From Taiwanofungus camphoratus (taxonomy: Eukaryota > Basidiomycota > Agaricomycetes > Polyporales > Taiwanofungaceae): a stretch of DNA of 64,000 bases. This document shows positions 1 to 10,391 of this stretch, in pieces. The translations under genes and the position numbers were made by a program. The stretch is from positions 2,666,001 through 2,730,000 of the forward strand of contig CP021224.1 in the NCBI GenBank assembly GCA_003999685.1, read 5' to 3'. The notes beneath the pieces are model-generated. The model had not been told where the DNA came from. It saw only the letters and a list, made by a program, of their open reading frames with translations, and did not search any database. The first letter of the stretch is position 1, and each line of letters opens with the position of its first letter.

Positions 1-1985
1 CGATGACGTCGAACCTCGACCAAAGAGATCTCGGTCTCATGCGAACAGCGACGAGGATGCCAATATGAGTCTTGCACCGGCAGCACATATCAACGCAGAA
101 CTCGACCCTGATACCCAGCCGGCATTGACGGATAACGAAGTGCAAGCAGGTAAATATATGAACGAACTGCTGTCTCACGGCGTACGATCGTACGCTACCG
201 GATGCATGATCCGAGGTGCGAAAGTAATCCTGTGGTATGGCGATCGAATGGGAATTGTCCAGTCTGAGCCGTTCGATCTGAGGAAGGAGTCACGGCTGCT
301 CCTCCTGTACCTTGCGGCCATGGACTCGGCTGATCATGCACGCATGGGCATCTGTCCATTTCTCAAATTTCCATCAAGCTCTTATGACAGCTACGACGGC
401 GTGAAACTTGAGCTGGATGACAAGCTTGCCATGGACGTGAACGATAAACCGTTGGAAAAGCTGGTCTTCGAGGTTGATAACAGCCGAAGAGTCATCACCG
501 AATTTGGAGCGGTTGGCAGAGGAACGGCGGTTGTACAGATCAAGGCGACTGGTGCAGCGAAGGCTATGTTTGGCGAAGACGATCTGGTGGCAAAATTGGC
601 ATGGCCTTCGAAGGGGAGAGAAGCGGAAGACAACTTCATCAAGACAATCAGGCGGAAGCTCAAGGCCCATGCACCGCGGTGGCTGGATCATGTAGTCGAT
701 CTAAAATGCTCGGTCACACGAAACATGGAGCAAATGGATTTGCCAAGAATATACATGACAAACCTTCTGGACTACGAGGAGCGGGTGTTTCGTATAATGG
801 TGATGAAGAAATACGATGCCCTTGAACAAGTGAACAGTGTTGATGAATTTAAGAAGGTCTTTGTTGATGTTGTGAACGGTACGTTTTCTTTCGTGCTATT
901 ACATTGAATCACCGCTAATCTGGGTTGAGTTAGCGCATCACTGGGTATGGAAGACAGCGCAAGTCCTGCATCGTGACATTAGTGCAGGCAATATCATGTT
1001 CTACCGGAAGGATGGTGATGTCATGGGTGTCCTGTGCGACTGGGATCTCGCGATGGCCAAACTTCAAGAAAAGGATTATGCAGAAGATGACAGACAGTCG
1101 AAGATCTGTAACAAGCCTGATGAGAATAACATTTTCGGGTATCCAGAGGTTGCGGATAGCGGCAAAGCTGAAGGCCAATCTAAACAGCAGGTCGAAGTGC
1201 CACTGGCAGCTCTCAATGCACCGGACATTGTCGAAGAGGAGGATGAAGACGGACCAGCTCCCAGCGACAATGAAGTCCATGCAGTGCCATGCGGCGTCCG
1301 CGGAGCAGACGAGCTTGCCCAGGCGTGGGCACCATGCGGTGATGAATCTAAACCGCAGGTCAAAGTGCCACTAGTAGCTTACAATGCACCGGACATTGTC
1401 GAAGAGGAGGGCGAAGATGGACCAGCCCCCAGCGACAGTGAAGTCCGTCCAACACAGGAGCGATCTCGCAAACGACCTCGGTACCGTACTGGCACAGGTC
1501 CCTTCATGGCGCTGGATCTACTGGAGAAGGGGAATCCACCTCTGCACCGCTATCGTCATGACCTTGAATCATTTTTCTTCGTTCTAGTGTGGTTCTGTGC
1601 TGTATTCGAACCAGAGAAACACCAATTTAGACATCTCTCTGACTGGGAATCCCCCAACTTGTATGTGATCGGCCGAAACAAATGGGCATTTATCAGTCAG
1701 GAGCAGGAGAGGCGAGATGTGTTCGCTTCTACACATCCCGACTACGCACAGCTTGTTGACACATGGGTCCGGTCTCTGAGGACGAAGTTCCACCACGTTG
1801 CCCTTCTATCACATAACATCATTTTTCTGGCAGAGAGACTCAATATGGCCATAGAGGGAGGGGATTTGGAAGAGGCGACCTCGTTCGAAGCCCAGATAGC
1901 ACAGACGAAAGCACAGAGGAGCGAGGTGATGACGTACGAAATCTTCATGCGGTCCCTTCAACTTCCGGCATCAGGACCGCAATGA
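1..1985 (+). CDS. FunK1 fungal-type protein kinase, 5'-truncated by window edge
   Basis: Two exons are visible: frame open from base 2 to 878, intron 879-933 (GT at 879, branch-like CTAAT near 914, TAG at 931), then 934-1985. The joined frame gives the conserved AHHWVW block followed by the catalytic loop HRDISAGN, the DWD triad in place of the usual DFG, and the downstream GTGPFMALDLL and HRYRHDLESFFFVLVW blocks that define the FunK1 / Pkinase_fungal family. The kinase is presumed to be a Ser/Thr kinase; substrates of this family are unknown. The frame is open leftwards past ATG 65 and matches the homologous region of the other copies, so ATG 65 is probably internal and the N-terminal exons lie outside the window. 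Oddity: the acidic linker between DWD and GTGPF contains a 168-bp tandem duplication (near 1188-1279 and 1356-1447) that the 25-kb paralogue lacks. No inactivating lesion is visible. Confidence 0.9.
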
Positions 1986-2680
1986 TATTTGGTCAGCGAC
2001 GTCCTTTCATGTTTATTTTGTCTTTATCTTCTCGAGTTCGTCATTCGCTTCTGTGCTGATCAGCCTCGTCAGTGGTATTAAGCACCGCTTGTCGTCTCTC
2101 ACAAACCCTCTGATACTCCAGGCAGCCGTGGAATATCAGTACTAGCCATGGTGCAAGACAGCATGCTGTGCCCAAGGCTGTATACCCAATGCGTGGTCGA
2201 CCTTATAATAGTATAGAATGTATCAGTATCTCTTCTGTCCCGATTATGCTTGCATGAGTTGATCTCCGGAAATGTACCATCTGTTACTTTATTCATGAAA
2301 CCTGAATTGCATCCAATTATCCTTGAGTTGTTGTTGACAACAAAACCAATTTACAGAATGTTGTTTTCCGTAACACGAATCGCTTAGCCTTTGGGGTGGA
2401 TGCAAAACTGCTAGACTCATCAGCCGGCGCTAAGCAGACAATGTAGTTGACATGTACTTACAGATAAGTCACGGCCCGGGTGTCCAACAGTGCGACAGCG
2501 CTCATTTGACAGTTATCTTTATATTGCCAGGACCTCAATCGAGGAACATTTCTACAGCAAAGTCATCCGTTGGCCACATTGTATGCAGTCTGGAAGCATC
2601 TACAAAGTTGTGTACTTTTCCGCATTATTTTGAAAAGTGCTGTAGATCACTGTCACGTGATAAAGTGTAAAGCCCGAGTT
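1986..2680. other. Gene-free 3' flank of FunK1 gene
   Basis: Presumed 3' UTR and intergenic DNA. Only short ORFs with no recognisable similarity are present on either strand, and no tRNA or repeat signature was seen. Confidence 0.5.
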
Positions 2681-2780
2681 GTTGTGTCGGGCCACCATTA
2701 GTGCTGCTGTGAGGTGAGGTACACTGCAGACCCAAATCAATGACAATTTGAGATTAAAGAGGCCATATAATGAGGATACC

Positions 2781-2880
2781 GGGGTCCAGTGGTGAAGGGG
2801 TTAACCACCTGGAGGGCATCATAGCACTTGCTTGGTAGACTTACATATATGTAGGTTCAATTCCTGCAGCCTCACCTCTG
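2781..2880 (+). repeat. Possible tRNA-derived (SINE-like) element
   Basis: Contains an internal-promoter-like pair: a box A-like GTGGTGAAGGGG near 2792 and a B box GGTTCAATTCC near 2853, spaced roughly as in a tRNA. It is followed by a pyrimidine-rich tail (2885-2935). A cloverleaf acceptor stem cannot be drawn, so this is not called as a functional tRNA. It differs from the better supported SINE at 4321-4501. Confidence 0.3.
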
Positions 2881-2939
2881 TTCTTACCCCACCCCACCAT
2901 TTATATTCCTCCCCTTAATTTATTCTTTAAACCAATTGT

Positions 2940-3925
2940 GTAACCCCACCTAAACCCAGTCAAGCTAACAACCCACCTTCAATACTGTCACATTTGGAGA
3001 TTCAACTTGTCAGGCCTCAGCAGCCCTAGTCCAGGTATTATGGAGCAATCTTCAAATGACATGGGCTGAGACCATATTTCAGTAACTGTTATCCTTCAAT
3101 GGCATGGTGTTACCAGAGTACAATAGCAGCAACAGAGGCAGTGAGAGCATGTAGTTATCAAGCTAATCAGTGCAAGATGATGGCCCCAGTATATGCTTGA
3201 GCAGAAGAGCAAAGACTGTTATATTAGTATACCTAATCAGCGCAAGATGACAGCTATGGAAGTCAAAGTAAGCTACAGTATGTGACAGGTAATGAATGAT
3301 GAACTCACTCTCAGTACAAGCTTGAGCAGAGGAGCAAAGGCTGAGGGTGATACAGTGAGAAGCTCAGTATAAGTAGGTTAAAGTAAGGAACAAACAAGGA
3401 TATCTTTGTCGGATTAAACTAATGAATGTATACATGCACACAATAGGTACAGTGGGATAGAGAGTGGAACAGTGCATCACACAGTATGGCATGGTGCATG
3501 AGATAAAGAGATAATATACGGTTATTGTAAAACAGCCAGGTCTGGATGCTGTATAAATTGCAGTGCTCCAACAGGTATGTACACCTTTAAAGGACACTGC
3601 AGGTGGCTGGATACAATATGCAGCAAGGGTGATGAGAAGGAACAGCTAGTGATGTGCCAGGCCTGGCTTTAGGCCATCAGCCAGTGATACAAACTATAAC
3701 ACTCCAAGCCCAACTGGATACAACCTAGAGAAGCTAAAAGGCTATAGAACAGTGTAAGTGCAAGAGGAGAGTCAGCAGCAAAGGTTCCCAAGATTTAACT
3801 ACTTGAGAAACATCTTCAAAGGCCTTTGATGACCTATGATGTGTGTTGCAACTGCTTGATGTAGCTTTGATGTGCTATTATACTGTACTGTGGTAGAATA
3901 GACTAGAAGTGAGGACTTAGCTTTG
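2940..3925. other. Repeat-like gene-free DNA
   Basis: AT-rich sequence with short internally similar phrases (for example CTAATCAGTGCAAGATGA near 3161 and CTAATCAGCGCAAGATGA near 3233, each followed by a GAGCAGAGGAGCAAAG-type phrase). No coding capacity is recognisable. It probably belongs to the same repeat block as the hairpin array that follows. Confidence 0.4.
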
Positions 3926-3929
3926 ATAC

Positions 3930-4222
3930 ACAACTCTTCAGTGGACTGTAGAAGGCAGACTGGGTTAGAGATGGGATACTAAATACAACCCTTCAATATA
4001 ACTCAAAGGTGGATGCAAGACTGGGATAATAGGATGCAACTCTTTGACAAGAGTCAAAGATGGACTGGAATGCAACCCTTCAACTGAGTTGAAGGCAGAT
4101 AAGTGCTGAAACAAAAGCCAAATGCAAGTCTTCAACAGATGTCAAAGACAGACAAGAACACAACCCTTCAAATACTGTAAAAGGCAGAATATGATGCAAC
4201 TCTTTGAACATAATCAAAGACA
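3930..4222. repeat. Array of seven small palindromic (hairpin) repeats
   Basis: Seven related units start near 3930, 3984, 4034, 4070, 4122, 4160 and 4194. Each reads roughly (T/A)(G/A)CAA(C/G)-stem-loop-stem-(G/A)CAGA or TGG. Stems include CTTTGACAAGAGTCAAAG and CCTTCAACTGAGTTGAAGG. Two stem sequences occur: CTTCAA paired with TTGAAG, and CTTTGA paired with TCAAAG, so base pairing is kept while the bases differ. Spacing is 34-54 bp. Function unknown. Confidence 0.6.
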
Positions 4223-4320
4223 GATAGACATAGTAGAACATAATAGAAGACTTAGTCAAAATGCTCTTCTTGAGTTCTGCAAAATAGAGGAAAAGTAACT
4301 TCTCCTTTCGAGACACCATT

Positions 4321-4501
4321 GATGAGCACAGACAATGGCTGAACCAAGAAAAGGGTGACACTAGCAGGATTTGAACCTGCATCCTCTCAACTGGCCTTTC
4401 AATACTTTAGACTATTAAGCTATAGTGCCAGTCAAATCTAACACTTGTTAGGTGAATGTGGGTACAAACCACTGAAGGCTTTGAACTCCCCCTGTGAAAC
4501 A
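4321..4501 (-). repeat. tRNA-derived SINE-like element, copy 1
   Basis: Read on the minus strand, about 70 bp of unique leader precedes a tRNA-like core with an A box (TAGCTTAATAGTC) and a perfect T-arm with B box (GGTTCAAATCC, stem GCAGG/CCTGC). The acceptor arms pair (GGCACTA with TAGTGTC). The core is followed by about 40 bp ending GTCTGCTCATC. The anticodon stem does not pair and the loop lacks T33, so it is not a working tRNA. The whole 181-bp unit is repeated at 36901-37080, including leader and tail, which shows it is a dispersed element rather than a decayed single tRNA. Confidence 0.7.
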
Positions 4502-6090
4502 ATTACCTGTATTATGCTTACCTCATAGACTCTGACTTATATTGGGCCCCGCTGATAGGTCCCGTATGACTCCATGCCCTGAATTTGCGTATTTTCGGTC
4601 TCCCACCCCTTTCTCAGAATGTACTGTCGAGTTTCGGAAGTCTGAATGTCGTAACAAGGACAGAGAGCTCTATTCAATCACTACGGAGTGCCCTAACTCG
4701 ACAGGCAGGTGTGCTGTATGTGTCTACTCACACCTTGGCAATCTGGCCTTCCTATCCAGGAAGAACAATGGGATTTTCAATGATAGAAGGTCTGCCTGAC
4801 ACTCCAGAAGCCCTATTGAAGAGAAGTGGTCCCTCACGCTCTAGAATGCACGCCTGCCACCTCCCCTAGCATCCTCCTGACCTCTGATGACTCTGGGCCT
4901 TTGGTTGAGATCAACCGAGAAAAGCCACTTTGGTTTTCGGTCTTCGGTCCTCGGTTCTGGTCCTCGGTCCCTCGGTCTGGAATCCTGGCCTCTTGTTCAT
5001 GATGTCCATATGATCCCTTGGTATGGCCTAGACCCCCTACACATCGGCTTGACGGTTCAGCACTCTTAGATCCCTGTTCCCCCCAAGGCCTGGTTAGATA
5101 GCCCACCTTCCATATGATGATCTCTAGATAAGCATCCCTCACCTTGTGCCATTCCCCTGTAACCTTTCTACTGCATTCAGTGTCCCTGTTTCATGTCCTA
5201 CTTCAGTTTAGTTCCCCATATGGTACGCAGATTGGATCCTAGATTTTACGACTTTTGGTTTGTTTTTGGTTTCTTTGGTTTTATTTTGCGTAAGATACTT
5301 TGACACCACGGACCCCTTATGTAGCCTCCTGTACCTACCAGACAAAAAAAAAGATACGCGCACCGGTCTTGTCTTGCAGAATCTACAGACTTGTCCCCCA
5401 GAGTTCAGATTTGGGTTTCCCCTGCTCTAAGGCTTCCCTACAGTCTGACAAGGTTCCTCTCCATCGTATCTACGCCTATCACCGGCCAGAAGTCCTATTA
5501 TATCATATATTGCAGCAGTTCTATGTCTTCTACGTCCTACGTTCCCAAAGTTGAAGTAACTTTGGTCTGAGTAACCAGTCCCCCTCCTCCTCCTCATCCG
5601 GTGTGCCTCTGCCCTCGTTATACCCCATAGGCACGTGTTGCGCACAGTCCAGTCTATCAGTCATCGCCTATGCCAGCCCTACGTACCATTCCTATGACAT
5701 CAGCCCTCAGCAGTATTCTCTATCCCAATTACATTGATTTTCGGTTTATCTTTCGGTTCTCGGTTTACCACCAGTGCACCCTCAGTTCCTTTGACTCCTT
5801 TGTACCTGGCCAGCATTTGACAAGCCCGCTGCCATTGGATTAGAAGACCATGCTCCTACCTTCCTGGGACTGTTCACACCTCGGCATAAGATCCTGTCAT
5901 GCAGGATTCATTGGCCCCTTACTTCTCTGCACACACTAGACTTTTAGGCCCCTGACAGTGGTCTAGGTAGTTTCTCTGTCGTGTCCCTTCACTGATCTTT
6001 TCCTCTGGTACCCTTCACAGGTACCCCATCGCTTTAGCCCACTCCCTACTCATTGGGACACATCAGACCTACTCCCTAGGTTCATCCCCT
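4502..6090. other. Repeat-derived DNA without recognisable gene
   Basis: Only short, unconvincing ORFs. The phrase near 4540 (ATTGGGCCCCGCT) is shared with the family-B LTR at 7260, so part may be an old LTR. A TCGGT-rich stretch lies at 4928-4980 (repeats such as CGGTCCTCGG). No domains were recognised. Confidence 0.35.
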
Positions 6091-6094
6091 CAGT

Positions 6095-6136
6095 CCAGGA
6101 CTCCCTAGGTCGTTGATACGACCTAGGGGACCCTGG
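6095..6136. repeat. Strong inverted repeat (hairpin)
   Basis: CCAGGACTCCCTAGGTCG and its near-perfect complement flank a TTGATA-like turn; the inner stem CTAGGTCGT / ACGACCTAG is perfect. The motif ACTCCCTAGG also occurs at 6071 and, inverted, near 6139. Role unknown. Confidence 0.55.
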
Positions 6137-6344
6137 TACCTAGGGAGTGCTCCGCAACGTGGCTAGGAGGTAGTGTGTGAACTGTGGGGATGTGAGGGGA
6201 GGAGCTACAACCTGTATGATACTGAGAAACCTGTATGTCTTGTTTTTGTAAATGAGGGAGTAAGGGGCCAAGGGGCCTGCGCAACAGGATCTTGTTCCTA
6301 AGTGCTAGACAATCCCTAAGGCCTTGCGAGGCCCTCCAAAGTGC

Positions 6345-6404
6345 GCAAAGTCCTTCAAAGTTCTGCAAAGTCCTTCAAAGTTTTGCAAAGTCCTTCGAAG
6401 TTTT
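6345..6404 (+). repeat. Three tandem 20-bp repeats
   Basis: Unit GCAAAGTCCTTCAAAGTTTT repeated three times (6345, 6365, 6385) with one or two substitutions. It lies in gene-free sequence. Confidence 0.75.
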
Positions 6405-7093
6405 TAGCTAAAGCGCACAAGCTGACTTCGTAGGCTGTATGGAGCTAGAGAGCAATAAGCCAACAGAATATAGCTTCAATTAATTGGCAAATGATATGAG
6501 ACTGCCGCAAAGTCTTTAACTAGAGTTAGCTAAAGGGCGTAGTGTTTCGAAGCTTGTTAGCACGAGGTGTGCGAGAGCTGGCTAGTGTAGGAGACCTGTA
6601 GAAGAGGTCAGATGGTTTAGAGGGCTGATACTTGGAATAAGGATGGGAGGATGAGATTGCTGGAAGTTTCAAAGTGTCTGATGACTTTGAGGCATAGGTC
6701 AGATGGTTCGCAGGTGTAGGGGGATGTACTATAGCCTAAAATGAAGGCTATCAGAGAGTTGTAGGGCTATTTGTAGGATGTAGGGATGACACAACATGAG
6801 CCTAAGGGTATAACTAAGGTGGAGGCCCACCGGATATGAGATGTGCTGAAGAGTGTGAAGTCACGGTGACTTCGTGGATCGTAGTGCATAGTGCGAGAAG
6901 CATAGACGTGGTTCGTAGATATATTGCGAGCATAGACGTAGTTCAAAGATACTGAAACAGAGCTGGGGTGGAGACTTAGGGGCTTAGGACTGTTCCTAAG
7001 GTTGTACTCATGGCACTTCTCTGAGATTGAAACTACAGGGGAACTTGTATTCCAAAGGGAGAAGTGTGCACTGAGGGGTCTCTCCGGTACATA
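6405..7093. other. Gene-free sequence
   Basis: No convincing ORF and no RNA gene. It forms the left side of the target site of the solo LTR that follows. Confidence 0.4.
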
Positions 7094-7098
7094 GTAAA

Positions 7099-7641
7099 TG
7101 ATACAATCTCTTTTCTCCCATATCTTATCAGTCGGACCTCGGATCGGTCCCGTGACCTTTCGCTTCTAGGACGGGCCTCGGGTAGGCTCAGCTTCTTTGC
7201 GCAGTGTCATGACTCATCGCTGCTTACGGTACGGGTCCCGGTTACTCATGGACATTGACTCATATTGGGCCCCGCTTACACATTCCGTCTTACGCTTACT
7301 GATTGCTAATACAGCCCGATGACTCATATTGCCTTACTTACGCTTACTCATGCTGATTCTTAGACCACGTGCCATGGTCCGTGCACAGAGTAGAATACGT
7401 ATATAAGGCCCTGTACTTTGTAGGTTGGACCTTAAGTTCGATCTGGTTACCAAGTAGCTAGTTACCACTAGCAATCTCATATTCGTATCTTGCGACCTCT
7501 CACTTCATACCTGAGTACTCGCTCGACTCTATCAACTTCGCCCAGGAGGACATATGCAGTGTCCATAAAGCCTCATTACTATCTCTAGTAACCAGGTCCT
7601 CACGTTCGAGGCTTTCCAGTCGTTGATACCAGCTTGTATCA
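7099..7641 (+). mobile_element. Solo LTR of chromovirus family B
   Basis: A 543-bp LTR beginning TGATACAATCTC and ending CTTGTATCA, flanked by a perfect 5-bp target duplication GTAAA (7094-7098 and 7642-7646). It matches the LTRs of element B (17079-17622 and 23582-24136, inverted) throughout. A TATA box (TATATAA, 7400-7406) precedes TTAAGTTCGATCTGG by about 30 bp, the expected start of the element transcript. No internal region remains, so it arose by recombination between two LTRs. Confidence 0.92.
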
Positions 7642-7646
7642 GTAAA

Positions 7647-8411
7647 CTACCTCTGACTAAATAGGGGAGTGTGAGGTGAACTATTCTTGCACGAAGTGAT
7701 CCTTACGAGTCCGAAATGTGTGCTACAGCACATGGGCTCCAAAGTGAACATGAGGAGGATAGGAACTAAATAGGAACTGAAACAGGGGAACTACGTACGG
7801 TAGAAAGGTGACCAAGTCCATCCATGAGGGCGAGATGACTATTCGAGAGCAGCCATGTGCCGTGATCAACTATCTTAGTGGGCTAAGAGCGTACAAAGTT
7901 TCTAGCAGCGGGACTTGGCCTAATCGGGGTAGGAGGTGTTCTAAATGGGTGGAGGATCATATAGATGTGCCATAGGAGGACCTTATGGCATAGGATCGAG
8001 ACCCATGAGGTGCACAAGGCTTCCTAAGTCCAGCCTTCAGAACTTTGGACCATTTCAGAGCCTATCGGAGGTGGCTGCAATCACAAGAGCTAGGAGAGAC
8101 TTAGCTAAGACTTCTTAGCTAAACCCGTGATGAGTGATGTAGTAGCTGGGACCTAGATCCAATAGAACAGTATGAGAGGGCCGGCAGTGTCAGATAGTGG
8201 ACTTAGCAGGAGTTAGGGACTTCGTGGCTAGCATTTGAAACCTTGTAGCACCTCGTGTGACTTCGCAGGACTTTGTAGGGTGTTAGAAGAGTTTAGGAAG
8301 GACAGAAGGTGTTAGGAACATTATAGGAACCTATCCCACCCGTCGTAGGCTGTAGAAGAGTCATAGGATGATCTGTTAGAGGCGGAAAGCTCCTAAAATT
8401 GTGATTTGGGG
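7647..8411. other. Gene-free DNA between solo LTR and element A
   Basis: Continuation of the sequence split by the solo LTR. No ORF of interest. The stretch TAAAATTGTGATTTGG (8393-8408) also occurs near 38857 at the edge of another repeat. Confidence 0.4.
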
Positions 8412-8416
8412 CCCAG

Positions 8417-8909
8417 TGAAACAATTTCTATTTCTTGTCATTACCACGGTCATTGCTTACACATGGACTATTACTGTACGGGCCCCGGATCGGCCCCGCT
8501 TACGCATAGGACTCTGACTCATATCTGGGCCACTTACCACATTCTCCATTACTCACACGTATTGCTAATACGCCCGGATCGTACCACTTTGCATTTTATC
8601 TATAGTCGTACCACATTACGGACCTCCTGCCCTAGAGTAGTTCTTGGTCCGTGCTCACGATACGTACTTGTATATATAGCATGTACTTAGCTTAGTTCAG
8701 ACCTTAAGTCTGATCTTGTTACCATTAGTCTTCTGACTATTATATTCGTGTCTTGTATCCTCTCGCTCATATCTGAGTGATACTCGCTCGAGTCTACGGA
8801 CTTCACGACACTCGGTCTATATCGACCATAAGACCTCACCACCTTCTATCGTGGTCAGGCCTCACCCCGGTGAGGACATATATCAGATCCAAGATACCAA
8901 TTTGTATCA
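8417..8909 (+). repeat. 5' LTR of element A
   Basis: 493 bp, TGAAACAATT...TTGTATCA. Contains the promoter (TATA box 8671-8678) and the sequence 8705-8717 whose complement forms the primer-binding site just downstream of the LTR. Confidence 0.95.
8671..8678 (+). promoter_or_regulatory. TATA box of element A LTR
   Basis: TATATATA about 34 bp upstream of 8705, giving a predicted transcript start at about 8700-8706. The 3' LTR carries the same box. The family-B LTRs have a TATATAA in the equivalent place. Confidence 0.6.
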
Positions 8910-8910
8910 A

Positions 8911-8923
8911 AAGATCAGACTTA
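8911..8923 (+). other. Self-priming primer-binding site of element A
   Basis: The 13 bases one nucleotide after the 5' LTR (AAGATCAGACTTA) are the exact reverse complement of LTR bases 8705-8717, which lie at the predicted 5' end of the mRNA. No tRNA 3'-end complement (TGG...) is present. This is the arrangement of Tf1-type self-primed retrotransposons. Confidence 0.75.
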
Positions 8924-8984
8924 TATAAAGTCGCCCCTAGTCCCATCTAGCGGGCATACATCCATCACAACGTCTTACCTCAGG

Positions 8985-10391
8985 ACCGTCGATCCTGACT
9001 ATTGGGGGTTACCTACACGAGGAGAGGAACCACTTCTCTACGACATCGAACAACGAGTGTTCGTAGACGCAAACCGGAACCCGATCTATCCGAGTTCACC
9101 GCTTACCTGGGTTAGAACAACATCCAGACGACCAATCCAACAAGCACAGGCCAACCTCGCTACTTACTTCCAGCGAAACCCTGTCGACCAAGGAAAAGAT
9201 ATCACCATCTTATTCACGGAAGGATCACAGGAATCCACACCCATTGAACCCATCCCCGAAGGCTCGTTCACCACCTCCACTTCCCGAACCCCAACTCCCA
9301 CTCCATCCTCTTCAACACCCGCTCCTATAATATCCGCACCCACTCCTTGACGAGTCACAATGGCGACAATTGGGAATATGACCCAACAGCAGCTGGAGGC
9401 ACTCATCGCTCGCCTCCAGACCCAGCAGCACGGGGCTCGAGCCCTCAAACTTGACATTCCTGCACCGGATCCATTCACCGGGCAAGGAGAAGACCTGGAC
9501 CGATTTGTCCAGCGAGTGAAACACTATTTCACCGCCATGAACAATACCAACTTCAGCGATGACGCGAAAATCGCATTCGCGGTCGCCCTCATGAAGGGAG
9601 GGCAGGACGCCCGTATATGGCGCGACACGTTCTACGAACGAGCAGCGGGGGGCCAAGCGCCCTACAGGACATGGGACATATTCAAAGCATCCCTCAAATT
9701 GGCATTCCCTGAACACGAGGGAGTGCAGCGGGCACATCAGGTGCTCATGGAGCTACCAGCAAAGCAGCTGAACAAGGAAATGAGGGCCACTACTAAAATG
9801 TATGTGGAAAGATTCCGACTCTTGGCCGAAAAGGCGAAGTTGAAGGACGCAACCATTGATGCGAACGGAAACCGCACCGAGAACGATTACCCTACCCTTA
9901 GGGCGATATTCATCAAGGGGCTGGACCGCCAGATCTATGCCACACTAGCCGGAAGGGCCATATCCGAGAGGCCAGACACCATGGAAAAATGGTACAGGGA
10001 CGTCCTATCCTTGGACGCAATCTACAGGGGGATCGACCAGATCTCCAACATAACCATTTCGGTCGATTATGGCGAACCCATGGACGTGGATGCAGCCGTC
10101 ACCCGCCCAACCCATACCTCTTCATCCCCCTCTCCTAACAGGAAGCAGTGGACGGATGGTTGCTCCTTGAACGAAAGCGAAAGGAAATACCACCGTGACA
10201 ACAACCTATGCTTCTATTGCCATAATAGGGGACACTCGGCACGAGACTGTCGCAAGAAGGCGGCAGCCAGGATGAAGAACACGCCCAAGGCGCAAGACCC
10301 ACGCCCTACAGACTATCGCTCTTACATTAAAAGCCTATCTGCCGATGAGAAGAGAGAGGTCATGGAAGAATTGGCCACAGAGGATTTTTAA
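8985..10391 (+). pseudogene. gag: gag of chromovirus A (one in-frame TGA)
   Basis: Structural polyprotein of the element. The frame is conserved with element B from about 8985 (VDPxxWGLPT block) with no ATG in that part; the first in-frame ATG is 9360. A TGA at 9351-9353 separates the N-terminal part from the main Gag (9360-10391, 343 aa). The latter holds the capsid-like domain (LDIPAPDPFTGQGEDLDRF onward) and one zinc knuckle C-X2-C-X4-H-X4-C (CFYCHNRGHSARDC, near residue 285). It ends GAT TTT TAA, where pol begins in the -1 frame. Whether the 9351 TGA is a mutation or the conserved part before it is a separate leader is not certain; element B reads through. Confidence 0.85.

Noticed and set aside
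8406-8690. 94-codon ORF inside the LTRs of element A (also at 16020)
   Set aside because: It is the LTR itself; the frame is not maintained as a protein and overlaps the TATA box.
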